Notes: generated by a model not told the origin, from the letters alone. A stretch of 17,817 bases of DNA from DASRIA01 sp035650255 (GCA_035650255.1 DASRIA010000096.1:1-17817), one strand, 5' to 3'; positions 7,301 to 15,685 are shown, counted from the first letter of the stretch. A program made the numbers and translations.

Positions 7301-8037
7301 TGCTGGGCCTGCGATCGGCCGCCCGCGTCGCGCGCGAGCTGCGCAAGGACGTGGCCGCAGCCCGCGACCGCGACCCGGCCGCCCGCACGGTCGGCACGCT
7401 GGAGATCCTGCTCACCTACCCCGGGGTGCACGCGATCCTCGCGCACCGGATCTCGCATGCGATGCACGCCGCCGAGATCCCGCTCCTGCCCCGCCTGGTC
7501 GCCAATGCGAGCCGCGTCGTAACCGGCATCGAGATCCACCCGGCCGCGAAGATCGGCGAGGACCTGTTCGTCGACCACGGCACCGGCGTGGTGATCGGCG
7601 AGACCGCGGAGATCGGCGACCGCGTCACGCTGCTCCAGGGCGTCACCCTGGGCGGCACCGGCTTTGCGGCGGGCAAGCGGCATCCCACGCTCGAGGACAA
7701 CGTCACGGTCGGCGCCGGCGCGAAGCTGCTCGGCCCGATCACCGTCGGCCACGGGGCGAAGGTCGGCGCCAACTCGGTGGTGATCCACGACGTGCCGCCC
7801 AACACCACCGTGGTCGGCATCCCCGGCCATCCGGTGCGGGTGGAGGGGCGCAAGCCCGAGGGCCCCGACACGGACTGGCTCCACCTGCCGGACCCGGTCG
7901 CCGACGCGCTGCGCGGCCTCGCCGAGCGGATCGGCAAGCTCGAGCGGGCGATCGCGGAGCTCACCGGGCAGGAGCAGCAGCCCGCCCAGGTCCGCCCGCT
8001 GCGCCGGGAAAAGGGCCAGAACCCGGTCGGCGGATAG
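7300..8037 (+). CDS. cysE: Serine O-acetyltransferase
   Basis: CysE acetylates serine with acetyl-CoA to give O-acetylserine, the substrate of CysK. The 245-residue product has a short helical N-terminal part (LEILLTYPGVHAILAHRISH) and a left-handed beta-helix of hexapeptide repeats from about residue 75 (ASRVVTGIEIHPAAKIGEDL). The family's catalytic region FVDHGTGVVIGETAEIGD and the GVTLGGTG loop follow, and then NVTVGAGAKLLGPITVG and VGIPGHPVRV. The extra C-terminal tail (about 190-245) has a helix with LRGLAERIGKLERAIAEL and a basic end. The N-terminal domain is shorter than in E. coli CysE, as in the short bacterial class. The ATG at 7300 shares its A with the upstream TGA (TGATG), and GGAGGG at 7288-7293 is its ribosome-binding site, so translation is coupled to the E1-like gene. 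Confidence 0.95.
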   Translation: MLGLRSAARVARELRKDVAAARDRDPAARTVGTLEILLTYPGVHAILAHRISHAMHAAEIPLLPRLVANASRVVTGIEIHPAAKIGEDLFVDHGTGVVIGETAEIGDRVTLLQGVTLGGTGFAAGKRHPTLEDNVTVGAGAKLLGPITVGHGAKVGANSVVIHDVPPNTTVVGIPGHPVRVEGRKPEGPDTDWLHLPDPVADALRGLAERIGKLERAIAELTGQEQQPAQVRPLRREKGQNPVGG

Positions 8038-8044
8038 GGCGGCC

Positions 8045-10249
8045 GTGCCTTCCGAAGCGCCCGCCAAGCGCGGGGCAGTCGAACGCGAGCAGACGACCGA
8101 CCGCGCAGAGCGGCTGCTCGAGCACCTGAACCCGCCGCAGCGGGAGGCCGTCGTGCACGGCCAGGGCCCGCTGCTCGTGCTGGCCGGGGCCGGCTCCGGC
8201 AAGACACGGGTGCTGACGCATCGCGTAGCCCACCTCGTGGCGACGGGGCAGGCCAAGCCGTCGGAGATCCTCGCGATCACCTTCACCAACAAGGCGGCGG
8301 GGGAGATGCGCGAGCGCGTCGAAGGTCTCGTGGGCCGCATGGTCCGCGTCATGTGGGTGATGACGTTCCACTCGGCTTGCGCGCGCCTCCTGCGCGCCGA
8401 GGCCGAGCGCCTGGGCTACACGAAGCGGTTCACGATCTACGACGACGCGGACTCGGTGCGCCTCGTGCGGCGCTGCCTGGACGAGCTATCGATCGACCCC
8501 AAGCGGTTCGCGCCCCGCGCGATCAAGTCGCAGATCTCGCGCGCCAAGAACGTGCTCGAGGACGCGGCCGCCTACCGCGAGCGGGTCAGCTCGTTCTTCG
8601 AGCAGACCGCCGCGGACGTGTACGACCTGTACGAGAAGCGCATCCACGAGATGAACGCGATGGACTTCGACGACCTGCTGTTCCGCACCGTCAACCTGCT
8701 GGAGCTGTTCGAGGACGTCGCGGAGCGCTACCGCAAGACGTTCCGCTGGATCCTCGTCGACGAGTACCAGGACACGAACCACGCGCAGTACCGGCTGCTG
8801 CAGCTGCTGGCGGGCGAGGAGCGCAACGTGTGCGTTGTCGGCGACGACGATCAGTCGGTGTACTCGTTCAGAGGAGCCGACATCAACAACATCCTCGACT
8901 TCGAGCGCGACTTCCCTGGCGCGAAGGTCGTGAAGCTGGAGCAGAACTACCGCTCCACGCAGACCATCCTGTCGGCGGCCAACTCGGTCGTGTCCCACAA
9001 CGAGGGTCGCAAGCACAAGGAGCTGTGGACCGACCGCGGTGAGGGCGAGCCGGTGCGCGTCACGGAGCTCCAGGACGAGCACACCGAGGCGCGTTACATC
9101 GTGTCCGAGATCGAGCGACTCTGCGACGACGAGGGCACCTCGCGCAACGACATCGCGGTCTTCTACCGCACGAACGCGCAGAGCCGCGTGCTCGAGGACA
9201 CCCTGGTGCGCGCTGACATCTCCTACCAGGTGATCGGCGGGACCAAGTTCTACGAGCGCGCCGAGATCAAGGACGCGCTCGCCTACCTGACGCTGCTCAC
9301 GAACCCGAACGACTCGGTCTCCTTCGGCCGGGTGGTGAACTCGCCCAAGCGCGGCATCGGGCAGACGACCCAGGGCCGCGTGGTGGCGCACGCGAACACG
9401 ATGGGCGAGCCGGTGGTGGAGATCGCCGCCGTGCCGGAGCTCGTGCCGGGCCTCGGGCCGGCTGCGGTGAAGGCGCTCGACCGGTTCGCGTCGATCATCG
9501 AGCGGTTGCGCGAGCTGGCCGAGCACTCCTCGGTGGGCGACCTGCTGGAAAGCGTGCTCGAGGAGACCGGCTACACGGAGGCGCTCGAGGCCGAGCGCAC
9601 GATCGAGGCACAGGGCCGCATCGAGAACCTCCAGGAGCTGGTCGGGGTGGCGCGCGAGTTCGACGCGAACTGGGATGGGGAGCACGGCGTCCCGGCGCTG
9701 GCCGAGTTCCTCCAGCAGCTCTCGCTGTACTCCGAGCAGGACGCGCTGCGCGACGGGGACAGCACGGTGACCCTGATGACCCTGCACAACGCCAAGGGCC
9801 TCGAGTACCCGGTGGTGTTCATCATCGGCTTCGAGGAGGGCGTGTTCCCGCACTCGCGCTCGATCGACGAGGGCAACCTCGAGGAGGAGCGGCGCCTCTG
9901 TTACGTCGGGATCACGCGAGCGGAGTCCCTCCTGTATCTCACGTACACGCAGACCCGGTCCCTGTTCGGCTCGCGCTCCTACAACATGCCGTCGCGGTTC
10001 CTCGACGAGCTGCCCGCCGAGCTGGTCACCGGAGACCCGACGTCGCCCGTGGACCAGTGGGAGACGGCGGCGCCGGCCCCGCGCGACGCGCCCCTGCCGT
10101 TCCACGTCGGCGACGACGTGATCCACGCGAGCTTCGGCGAGGGAGTCGTGATCGGGACCGCGCGTGGGGGAGTGGTCACGGTGCGCTTCGCCGCCGACGG
10201 TTCCGAGCGCCAGCTGATGGCCGACTACGCGCCGCTGAAGCGCCAATGA
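8045..10249 (+). CDS. pcrA: ATP-dependent DNA helicase PcrA (UvrD/Rep family)
   Basis: This is an SF1A 3'-5' helicase used in nucleotide excision repair, replication-fork maintenance and removal of recombinase filaments. The 734-residue length is normal. The motifs appear in order: Q-motif LNPPQREAV (28-36); Walker A AGAGSGKTR (47-55); motif Ia ITFTNKAAGEMRER; Walker B LVDEYQDTN (about 237-245); motif III GDDDQSVYSFRGAD (about 265); motif IV LEQNYRST (about 298); motif V TLMTLHNAKGLEYPVVF (about 576-592); and motif VI EERRLCYVGITRAE (about 613-626). The C-terminus FHVGDDVIHASFGEGVVIG is the PcrA Tudor-like domain that contacts RNA polymerase in PcrA/UvrD. GTG 8045 follows cysE by seven bases with a weak AGGG upstream. 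The stop overlaps folD as ATGA, so cysE, pcrA and folD are likely one transcript. Confidence 0.97.
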   Translation: MPSEAPAKRGAVEREQTTDRAERLLEHLNPPQREAVVHGQGPLLVLAGAGSGKTRVLTHRVAHLVATGQAKPSEILAITFTNKAAGEMRERVEGLVGRMVRVMWVMTFHSACARLLRAEAERLGYTKRFTIYDDADSVRLVRRCLDELSIDPKRFAPRAIKSQISRAKNVLEDAAAYRERVSSFFEQTAADVYDLYEKRIHEMNAMDFDDLLFRTVNLLELFEDVAERYRKTFRWILVDEYQDTNHAQYRLLQLLAGEERNVCVVGDDDQSVYSFRGADINNILDFERDFPGAKVVKLEQNYRSTQTILSAANSVVSHNEGRKHKELWTDRGEGEPVRVTELQDEHTEARYIVSEIERLCDDEGTSRNDIAVFYRTNAQSRVLEDTLVRADISYQVIGGTKFYERAEIKDALAYLTLLTNPNDSVSFGRVVNSPKRGIGQTTQGRVVAHANTMGEPVVEIAAVPELVPGLGPAAVKALDRFASIIERLRELAEHSSVGDLLESVLEETGYTEALEAERTIEAQGRIENLQELVGVAREFDANWDGEHGVPALAEFLQQLSLYSEQDALRDGDSTVTLMTLHNAKGLEYPVVFIIGFEEGVFPHSRSIDEGNLEEERRLCYVGITRAESLLYLTYTQTRSLFGSRSYNMPSRFLDELPAELVTGDPTSPVDQWETAAPAPRDAPLPFHVGDDVIHASFGEGVVIGTARGGVVTVRFAADGSERQLMADYAPLKRQ

Positions 10250-11094
10250 CGGCGACCGCGACGATCATCGACGGCAAGGCGGTCGCCGCCCGGGTGCGCG
10301 CCGAGGTGGCAGAGGAGGTCGCGCGGATGGACAGCGCGCCGGGCCTGGCCACGGTGCTCGTCGGGGACGACCCGGCCTCCCAGATCTACGTCGGCGGCAA
10401 GCACAAGGCGTGCGCAGAGGTCGGCATCGCGTCGATCCGCCATGACCTGCCCCCGGACACGTCCGAGGCGGACGTGCTTGACGTGGTCGCGCAGTTGAAC
10501 GACGACCCCGCGGTCAGCGGGATCATCGTGCAGCTCCCCGTGCCGGGCCACATCGATGCGGCGCGCGTCACATCCGCGGTCGATCCGGCGAAGGACGTGG
10601 ACGGCCTCACCCCGACGAACGCCGGCCTGCTGGTCCAGGGTCGCGACGGGCTCGTGCCCGCAACGCCGTCGGGCGTGATGGAGCTGCTGCGCGAATACGA
10701 CACGCCGCTCGAGGGCGCGCACGCGGTGGTCGTCGGCCGCAGCGATCTGGTCGGCAAGCCTGTCGCGGCGCTGCTGCTGGCCCGGAACGCGACCGTCACG
10801 ATGTGCCACTCGCGCACGCGCGACCTCGGGGAGGTGTGTCGCAGTGCGGACGTGCTGGTCGCTGCCGTCGGGCGGCCGCAGCTGATCACGGGCGACATGG
10901 TCAAGGAGGGAGCGACCGTGATCGACGTGGGCATGAACCGCACCGCAGACGGACTCGTCGGCGACGTGGAGTTCGAAACCGCGGCGGCGCGGGCGCGCGC
11001 GATCACTCCCGTGCCGGGGGGTGTCGGGCCGATGACGATTGCGATGCTCCTGCGCAACACCCTCAAGGCGGCCGGTGGAGTCCGGCGCATGTAG
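10246..11094 (+). CDS. folD: Bifunctional methylenetetrahydrofolate dehydrogenase/cyclohydrolase
   Basis: FolD interconverts 5,10-methylene-, 5,10-methenyl- and 10-formyl-tetrahydrofolate with NADP(+), feeding purines, formyl-Met-tRNA and one-carbon pools. The 282-residue product has the N-terminal catalytic domain with ATVLVGDDPASQIYVGGKHK (Y48, K52 of the YVxxK motif), VQLPVPGH (95-102) and KDVDG (116-120). The NADP Rossmann domain follows with VVVGRSDLVGKPVAALLL (161-178), and then the C-terminal signature PVPGGVGPMT (255-264). All expected catalytic residues are present; the usual PCTP is PATP here (138-141). The ATG lies inside the pcrA stop (ATGA, 10246-10249), so expression is probably coupled. 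Confidence 0.97.
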   Translation: MTATATIIDGKAVAARVRAEVAEEVARMDSAPGLATVLVGDDPASQIYVGGKHKACAEVGIASIRHDLPPDTSEADVLDVVAQLNDDPAVSGIIVQLPVPGHIDAARVTSAVDPAKDVDGLTPTNAGLLVQGRDGLVPATPSGVMELLREYDTPLEGAHAVVVGRSDLVGKPVAALLLARNATVTMCHSRTRDLGEVCRSADVLVAAVGRPQLITGDMVKEGATVIDVGMNRTADGLVGDVEFETAAARARAITPVPGGVGPMTIAMLLRNTLKAAGGVRRM

Positions 11095-11128
11095 GAGGAT
11101 TGGCACCGCAACCCCCCTAGGAGGCCCC

Positions 11129-11755
11129 ATGGACTTCAGCAAGCTCAGGACCGGAGAACTGGTCGCCGCGATCGGCGGCCTGATCCTGCTCGTCGCGATG
11201 TTCGCCCTCGACTGGTACGAGATCTCCGGGTTCGGGGGGCTGGTCGAGCAGTTCGGCGAGGCCGTCGGCGTGGACACCGGCATCAAGGCATGGGACGGCC
11301 AGGGCTTCTTCGGGACGATTGCGAACCTCGTGATCCTGGCCGCGGCCCTCGCGGCGGTGACGCTCGCGATCCTGACCGCGACCGCGCGCAACGTCGCGCT
11401 GCCGGTCGCCGCGAGCGCGATCACCGCGGGCCTCGGCATCGCAGCCGTTGCGATGGTCCTGCTGCGAATGGTGTTCCAGCCGGGGCCGAACGAGGTCGTC
11501 GACCTGCGCTTCGGGATTCTGCTGGCGCTGATCGGCGCGGCCATAGTGGCGTACGGGGGCTGGCGCGCCATGCAGGAAGAGGGCACTACGTTCGACCAAG
11601 CGCGCGGTCAGTTACGCACGACGATGGCCACGCAGGATGCGCCGCCGGCGGAACCGGTCGCACCGCCCGGTCCGCCACGCGACGAACCGCCTCCCGAGCC
11701 GGGCGATACAGCAGGCCCGGAAACGTCTCGGCCACCTCCTCGCACGACACCATAG
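11129..11755 (+). CDS. Four-helix membrane protein with Pro-rich tail
   Basis: I do not recognise a named family for this 208-residue protein. Four hydrophobic segments are seen at about 9-29 (GELVAAIGGLILLVAMFALD), 61-82, 88-115 and 127-146. An external-type loop with DWYEISGFGGL lies after the first. The C-terminal 60 residues are soluble and Pro/Glu-rich (PPAEPVAPPGPPRDEPPPEP), probably cytoplasmic and disordered. ATG 11129 is chosen for its Shine-Dalgarno TAGGAGG (11118-11124), four bases upstream; an upstream GTG at 11039 would add an unrelated leader overlapping folD. It lies 34 bases after folD and may share that transcript. There is no catalytic motif, so a structural or regulatory membrane role cannot be specified. 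Confidence 0.85.
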   Translation: MDFSKLRTGELVAAIGGLILLVAMFALDWYEISGFGGLVEQFGEAVGVDTGIKAWDGQGFFGTIANLVILAAALAAVTLAILTATARNVALPVAASAITAGLGIAAVAMVLLRMVFQPGPNEVVDLRFGILLALIGAAIVAYGGWRAMQEEGTTFDQARGQLRTTMATQDAPPAEPVAPPGPPRDEPPPEPGDTAGPETSRPPPRTTP

Positions 11756-11837
11756 GGTCCTGTAGGCTGCGCCCGTCGTATCAAGCAAGCAGGGTTCGGA
11801 CCCCGCTTCGAGCCGTGCGGGAGTACTAGGAGGAGTA
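11756..11837 (+). promoter_or_regulatory. Upstream region and 5' leader of cold-shock gene
   Basis: A possible -10 box TAGGCT (11763-11768) would leave a leader of about 65 bases. The leader holds a hairpin, AAGC-GGG (11787-11794) with CCC-GCTT (11801-11808), with one A-C mismatch and a six-base loop. A strong ribosome-binding site, AGGAGGAG at 11828-11835, precedes GTG 11838. Cold-shock genes often have structured leaders; temperature control here is inferred only. Confidence 0.35.
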
Positions 11838-12038
11838 GTGCCAGAGGGGACCGTCAAGTGGTTCAGCAACGAGAAGGGCTTCGGGTTCATCGAGCGCGAA
11901 GGAGGCGATGACGTCTTCGTGCACTTCTCTCAGATTGCCCAGGACGGCTACAAGTCGCTGGAGCAAGGACAGCGTGTTTCCTTCGAAGTCACCGAGGGCC
12001 CCAAGGGCTTGCAGGCGGCGGAGGTAAAGATCGTTTAA
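11838..12038 (+). CDS. Cold-shock protein (CspA family)
   Basis: The 66-residue product is a single cold-shock domain, an OB-fold RNA/ssDNA-binding chaperone. It begins PEGTVKWFSNEKGFGFIERE after the initiator. RNP1 is KGFGFI (13-18) and RNP2 is VFVHF (26-30); the aromatic residues W8, F15, F17, F27, H29 and F30 on the nucleic-acid face are all present. The end GPKGLQAAEVKIV is typical. GTG 11838 follows AGGAGGAG closely. It is monocistronic: a leader lies upstream and a classic terminator follows. Several paralogues usually exist per genome, so I avoid a letter. Confidence 0.96.
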   Translation: MPEGTVKWFSNEKGFGFIEREGGDDVFVHFSQIAQDGYKSLEQGQRVSFEVTEGPKGLQAAEVKIV

Positions 12039-12064
12039 CAAGGGGCTCACTCAAGCCACTTAGG

Positions 12065-12095
12065 GGCCCCTCGGCAGCGAGGGGCCTTTTCTTTT
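12065..12095 (+). terminator. Intrinsic terminator of the cold-shock gene
   Basis: GGCCCCTCG (12065-12073) and CGAGGGGCC (12078-12086) form a perfect 9-bp stem with a GCAG loop, followed by TTTTCTTTT (12087-12095). It lies 27 bases after the stop and separates the cold-shock gene from the gat operon. Confidence 0.93.
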
Positions 12096-12116
12096 CGCTC
12101 GATATTTCCATGCGTC

Positions 12117-12122
12117 TAACCT
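12117..12122 (+). promoter_or_regulatory. Candidate -10 box for leaderless gatCAB transcript
   Basis: TAACCT fits TAnnnT and stands seven bases before the gatC ATG. There is no Shine-Dalgarno, and the cold-shock terminator ends only 22 bases upstream, so the gat promoter must lie in about 35 bases. No clear -35 is visible. Confidence 0.4.
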
Positions 12123-12129
12123 TCGTCCC

Positions 12130-12414
12130 ATGATCGACCGCGACCAGGTCCTCCATGTCGCGCGACTCGCGCGACTGCGCGTGAGCGACGACGAGATCGA
12201 GCGCATGTCGCGCGAGCTTTCGACGGTGCTCGACCACATCGAGAAGATCTCCGAGCTCGACCTGGACGGCGTGCCGCCGACCTCGCACGTGATCGAGGTC
12301 GAGAACGTGCTGCGCCCCGACGAGCCGCGCGACAGCCTGCCGCCCGAACGTGCGCTGGAGGGCGCCCCCGACGCGACACCGGCGGGATTCCGGGTCCCGA
12401 CTCCGGGCCAGTGA
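12130..12414 (+). CDS. gatC: Asp/Glu-tRNA amidotransferase subunit C
   Basis: GatC is the small subunit that wraps around and stabilises the GatA-GatB interface in the complex that converts Glu-tRNA(Gln) and Asp-tRNA(Asn) to Gln-tRNA and Asn-tRNA. The 94-residue length is standard. The N-terminal helices read DQVLHVARLARLRVSDDEIE and LSTVLDHIEKISELDLDGV. The conserved VPPTSHVIEVENVLRPDEP and LPPERALEGAPDA segments follow, with the typical FRVP near the end. The stop TGA overlaps the GTG of gatA as GTGA. Its likely promoter gives an almost leaderless mRNA. Confidence 0.96.
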   Translation: MIDRDQVLHVARLARLRVSDDEIERMSRELSTVLDHIEKISELDLDGVPPTSHVIEVENVLRPDEPRDSLPPERALEGAPDATPAGFRVPTPGQ

Positions 12415-13862
12415 GCCCCGATCCCGTCAAGCTGTCCGCCGCCGAGGCGATCGAGAGGATCGCGGCCGGCGACCTGGACGCCGGCGCGCTCTTCTCCGCC
12501 TACCGGGAGCGAATCGAGCGCCACGACGGGGAGCTGGGCGCGTTCCTGTGGCGGGCCGGCGACGCCCCGGCCGCGACCGACGGGCCTCTGCGCGGCGTTC
12601 CGCTCGCGGTCAAGGACCTGTTCTGCACGGAGGGCGTGCCGACCACCGCGGGGTCGCGCATCCTCGAGGGCCACAAGCCTCTGTACACCTCCACCGCGGT
12701 GCACCGGCTGGCCGCCGCGGGCGCGCCCATGATCGGCAAGACGAACATGGACGAGTTCGCGATGGGCTCGTCGAACGAGAACTCGGGCTACGGCATCGTG
12801 CGCAACCCGTGGGACCCCGAGCGAGTGCCCGGCGGGTCGAGTGGCGGGTCCGCCGCCGCCGTGGCCGCGGGGCTCGCGCCGTGGGCGATCGGCACCGACA
12901 CGGGCGGCTCGATCCGCCAGCCCGCGGCGTTGTGCGGGATCGTGGGCCTGAAGCCGACGTACGGCGCGGTGTCGCGTTACGGGATGGTGGCGTTCGCGTC
13001 CTCGCTCGACCAATGCGGGCCGCTCACGCGCACCGTCACCGACGCTGCGCTGTTGTTGAAGCATCTCGTCGGACATGACGCGTGCGACTCGACCTCGCTC
13101 GGTCTCCCCGAGGAGGTGCGCACGCCGGCGCGCAGCGACCTCGCAGGCCTGCGCTTCGGCGTGCCGTCCGAACTGGGCTCGAGCGCCGAGGGCGTCGAGG
13201 AGGGAGTGGGGCGCACGTTCGACGCCACGCTGGAGCTGATCGAGAAGCTGGGCGGCGAGCTGGTGGAGGTGGGCCTGCCGCACGCGCGCCACGGCATCGC
13301 GGCCTACTACCTGATCGCGCCGGCCGAGGCGTCTTCGAACCTGGCGCGCTACGACGGGGTCCGCTTCGGCCACCGGGCGGGCAACGGCACGCTCCTCGAC
13401 CTGTACGAGAAGACCCGGGCCGAGGGCTTCGGCGACGAGGTCAAGCGCCGCATCATGCTCGGCACCTTCGCCCTCTCGGCCGGCTACTACGACGCGTACT
13501 ACGGGCGCGCGCAGCGGGTTCGCACGAAGATCGCGGACGACTTCCGCACGGCCTTCGAGAGTTGCGACCTGATCGTGACCCCGACGTCGCCGACGGTGGC
13601 GTTCAAGCTCGGCGAGCGCACGGACAACCCGCTCGCGATGTACCTGTCGGACTACTGCACCGTGCCCATGTCGCTGGCGGGCATCCCCGCGGTATCCATC
13701 CCGGCGGGCCTCGCCCCGGCGGCCGACGGCAGCGGACCCGAGCGCGGGCTCCCCGTCGGGTTCCAGATCGCCGGTCCCGCGTTCTCGGAGAACCTGATCC
13801 TCGACGCCGCCCACGCGCTCGAGCAGGCGATCGGCTTCGACGTCACCGGAGCGCTGCTGTGA
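12411..13862 (+). CDS. gatA: Asp/Glu-tRNA amidotransferase subunit A
   Basis: GatA is the glutaminase subunit of GatCAB: it frees ammonia from glutamine for use by GatB. The 483-residue product belongs to the amidase-signature family, with a full Ser-cisSer-Lys triad: K68 in PLAVKDLF, S143 in PGGSSGGSAAAVAAG and S167 in GTDTGGSIRQPAALCG. Further signature segments are MIGKTNMDEFAMGSSNENS, GLKPTYGAVSRYG and, near the C-terminus, LPVGFQIAGPAFSE. Family members such as plain amidases share the core, but the GatC and GatB neighbours settle the assignment. The GTG at 12411 overlaps the gatC stop by four bases, and the stop overlaps gatB in the same way, so stoichiometry is likely set by translational coupling. 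Confidence 0.97.
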   Translation: MSPDPVKLSAAEAIERIAAGDLDAGALFSAYRERIERHDGELGAFLWRAGDAPAATDGPLRGVPLAVKDLFCTEGVPTTAGSRILEGHKPLYTSTAVHRLAAAGAPMIGKTNMDEFAMGSSNENSGYGIVRNPWDPERVPGGSSGGSAAAVAAGLAPWAIGTDTGGSIRQPAALCGIVGLKPTYGAVSRYGMVAFASSLDQCGPLTRTVTDAALLLKHLVGHDACDSTSLGLPEEVRTPARSDLAGLRFGVPSELGSSAEGVEEGVGRTFDATLELIEKLGGELVEVGLPHARHGIAAYYLIAPAEASSNLARYDGVRFGHRAGNGTLLDLYEKTRAEGFGDEVKRRIMLGTFALSAGYYDAYYGRAQRVRTKIADDFRTAFESCDLIVTPTSPTVAFKLGERTDNPLAMYLSDYCTVPMSLAGIPAVSIPAGLAPAADGSGPERGLPVGFQIAGPAFSENLILDAAHALEQAIGFDVTGALL

Positions 13863-15313
13863 CGGCGGCGAAGTGGGAACCGGTGATCGGCCTCGAGATG
13901 CACGTGCAGCTCTCGACGCGCACGAAGATGTTCTGCGGCTGCGCGCTGTCGTTCGGCGAGCCACCCAACACCCGCACGTGCCCGGTGTGCCTGGGCCACC
14001 CCGGCACGCTCCCGACGCTCAACGCGGAAGCGGTCCACTACGGGCTGATGATCGCGATGGCGCTCGGTTGCGAGGTCGCGCCGCGGTCCATCTTCCACCG
14101 CAAGAACTACTTCTATCCGGACCTGCCGAAGGGCTACCAGATCAGCCAGTACGACATCCCGCTGGCGTCGAGCGGCTCGCTCGACGTTCCCGGCGGGCCC
14201 TCCGTGCGGATTCACCGCGCGCACCTCGAGGAGGATGCGGCGAAGCTGATCCATCACGGTGAGTCGGGCCGCATCCACGGCGCGGGCGCGTCGGTCGTCG
14301 ACTTCAACCGGGGCGGCACGCCGCTGGTCGAGATCGTGACCGAGCCAGACCTCCGCTCTGCCCAGGACGCGCGCGCGTTCGCGCAGCTCCTGCGCACGAC
14401 GCTGAAGCAGATCGGCGTGTCCGACGTGAACATGGAGGAGGGCTCGCTGCGCGTCGACGCGAACGTGTCGGTGCGCCCGTCCGGCAGCGACGAGCTGCGC
14501 ACCAAGACCGAGCTGAAGAACATGAACAGCTTCAGGTTCCTGGAGCGCGGCATCGAGGCGGAGATCGAGCGCCAGGTCGCACTGTGGGAATCGGGCGAGT
14601 CGGTGATACAGGAGACGATCCACTTCGATCCGACGACCGGATCGCTGACGCCGCTGCGCTCCAAGGAGGAGGTGCACGACTACCGTTACTTCCCGGAGCC
14701 GGACCTCGTGCCCGTGGTGCCGACCGAGGAGATGCTCGAGCGCGCCCGCGCTGCACTGCCCGAGCTGCCGACCGCGCGGCTGGAGCGCTACCAGTCCGAG
14801 TACGGGCTGCCCGGCGACGTCGCGGGAACGCTGGTCGGATGGAGCGAGCTGGGAGCGTTCTTCGAGGAGAGCGTCGCGGCGGGCAACGGCAACGCCGGGG
14901 CGATCGCGCGCTGGACGACCGGTGAGCTCGTGTCCTTCCTGCGGGAGCGGGGGATCGAGGACCCACGCGAGTCGAAGCTGTCCCCCGACGGGCTGGCGGA
15001 GCTGGTCGGGATGGTCGAGAGCCGTGCGCTGTCGCGCTCTGCCGCCAAGGAGGTGCTGGCCGAGCTGACGGTGAACGGGGGCACCCCGGCCGCGATCGTG
15101 GAGGCCCGCGGCCTCGCGCCGATCGCCGACAGCGGAGAGCTGGAGGGGATCGTGGAGCGCGCCATCGAGGCAAACCCGGCCGCCGTCGAGCAGATCCGGA
15201 AGGGCAAGGAGCAGGCGGCGGGCGCGATCGTGGGCGCCGTGATGCGGGAGACCAAGGGCCGCGCCGACGGCGCCGAGGTGAACCGCCTCATCAAAGAGAA
15301 GCTCGGGATCTAG
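13859..15313 (+). CDS. gatB: Asp/Glu-tRNA amidotransferase subunit B
   Basis: GatB is the kinase/transamidase subunit: it phosphorylates the misacylated Glu- or Asp-tRNA and adds ammonia from GatA. The 484-residue product starts TAAKWEPVIGLEMHVQLSTR after GTG 13859. Its zinc site is C26, C28 (MFCGC) and C41, C44 (CPVC). Then come the catalytic cradle segments NYFYPDLPKGYQISQYDIPL, IHRAHLEEDAAKL, VDFNRGGTPLVEIVTEPDL and LKNMNSFRFLERGIEAEIER. The C-terminal helical and YqeY-like tail domain (about 330-484) ends RADGAEVNRLIKEKLGI, typical of the family. The GTG overlaps the gatA stop, and GGAG at 13848-13851 is a reasonable ribosome-binding site. A longer upstream extension of this frame overlaps gatA antisense-like and is not credible. 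Confidence 0.97.
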   Translation: MTAAKWEPVIGLEMHVQLSTRTKMFCGCALSFGEPPNTRTCPVCLGHPGTLPTLNAEAVHYGLMIAMALGCEVAPRSIFHRKNYFYPDLPKGYQISQYDIPLASSGSLDVPGGPSVRIHRAHLEEDAAKLIHHGESGRIHGAGASVVDFNRGGTPLVEIVTEPDLRSAQDARAFAQLLRTTLKQIGVSDVNMEEGSLRVDANVSVRPSGSDELRTKTELKNMNSFRFLERGIEAEIERQVALWESGESVIQETIHFDPTTGSLTPLRSKEEVHDYRYFPEPDLVPVVPTEEMLERARAALPELPTARLERYQSEYGLPGDVAGTLVGWSELGAFFEESVAAGNGNAGAIARWTTGELVSFLRERGIEDPRESKLSPDGLAELVGMVESRALSRSAAKEVLAELTVNGGTPAAIVEARGLAPIADSGELEGIVERAIEANPAAVEQIRKGKEQAAGAIVGAVMRETKGRADGAEVNRLIKEKLGI

Positions 15314-15319
15314 GCAACC

Positions 15320-15613
15320 GTGGCCGGCGGGGCGCTGATTGCCATCGCCTTCTTCTTCGGCCTCGCCGCTGGGGTGATCGGCAAGATCAAGGGCAGCTCG
15401 TTCTGGGTCTGGTTCCTGGTCGGGCTGTGCCTGCCGGGCATCGGGCTGATCGCGGCGATCCTCTACCGCTGGGAGGGCCAGGAGCCGCGTCGGCGGTGCC
15501 CGAACTGCGGATCGATACGGGCGCTGTCCGACCAAGTGTGCACTGTGTGCGGCGAGGACATGGACTGGCCTGAGCCGGAGGACGTGCGCCCCGGAGCGAG
15601 CCGAAACGCTTGA
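15320..15613 (+). CDS. Small membrane protein with C-terminal zinc ribbon
   Basis: The 97-residue product has two hydrophobic helices at about 4-21 and 28-48 (FWVWFLVGLCLPGIGLIAAI), with the short basic loop GKIKG between. A zinc-ribbon follows, CPNCG (60-64) and CTVCGED (74-80), a classic CxxC-x10-CxxC pair. The acidic tail is DWPEPEDVRP. GTG 15320 comes six bases after the gatB stop, so it is probably co-transcribed with gatCAB. It has no strong Shine-Dalgarno and may depend on coupling. The ribbon would lie in the cytoplasm if both termini do. I do not recognise a named function. Confidence 0.8.
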   Translation: MAGGALIAIAFFFGLAAGVIGKIKGSSFWVWFLVGLCLPGIGLIAAILYRWEGQEPRRRCPNCGSIRALSDQVCTVCGEDMDWPEPEDVRPGASRNA

Positions 15614-15685
15614 CAGCGGGGACTCGCTCCTGAAGGGTGACTGCGGGGCCAATCAGCACGAACGCGACGCGGGGGGGGAACCAGG

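Noticed and set aside
8486..10246. 586-codon minus-strand frame opposite pcrA
   Set aside because: It is antisense to a helicase with every motif intact, and its composition is unlike a real protein.
12060..15652. Two minus-strand frames of more than 600 codons opposite gatCAB
   Set aside because: Both are antisense shadows of gatC, gatA and gatB; one starts inside the cold-shock terminator region.
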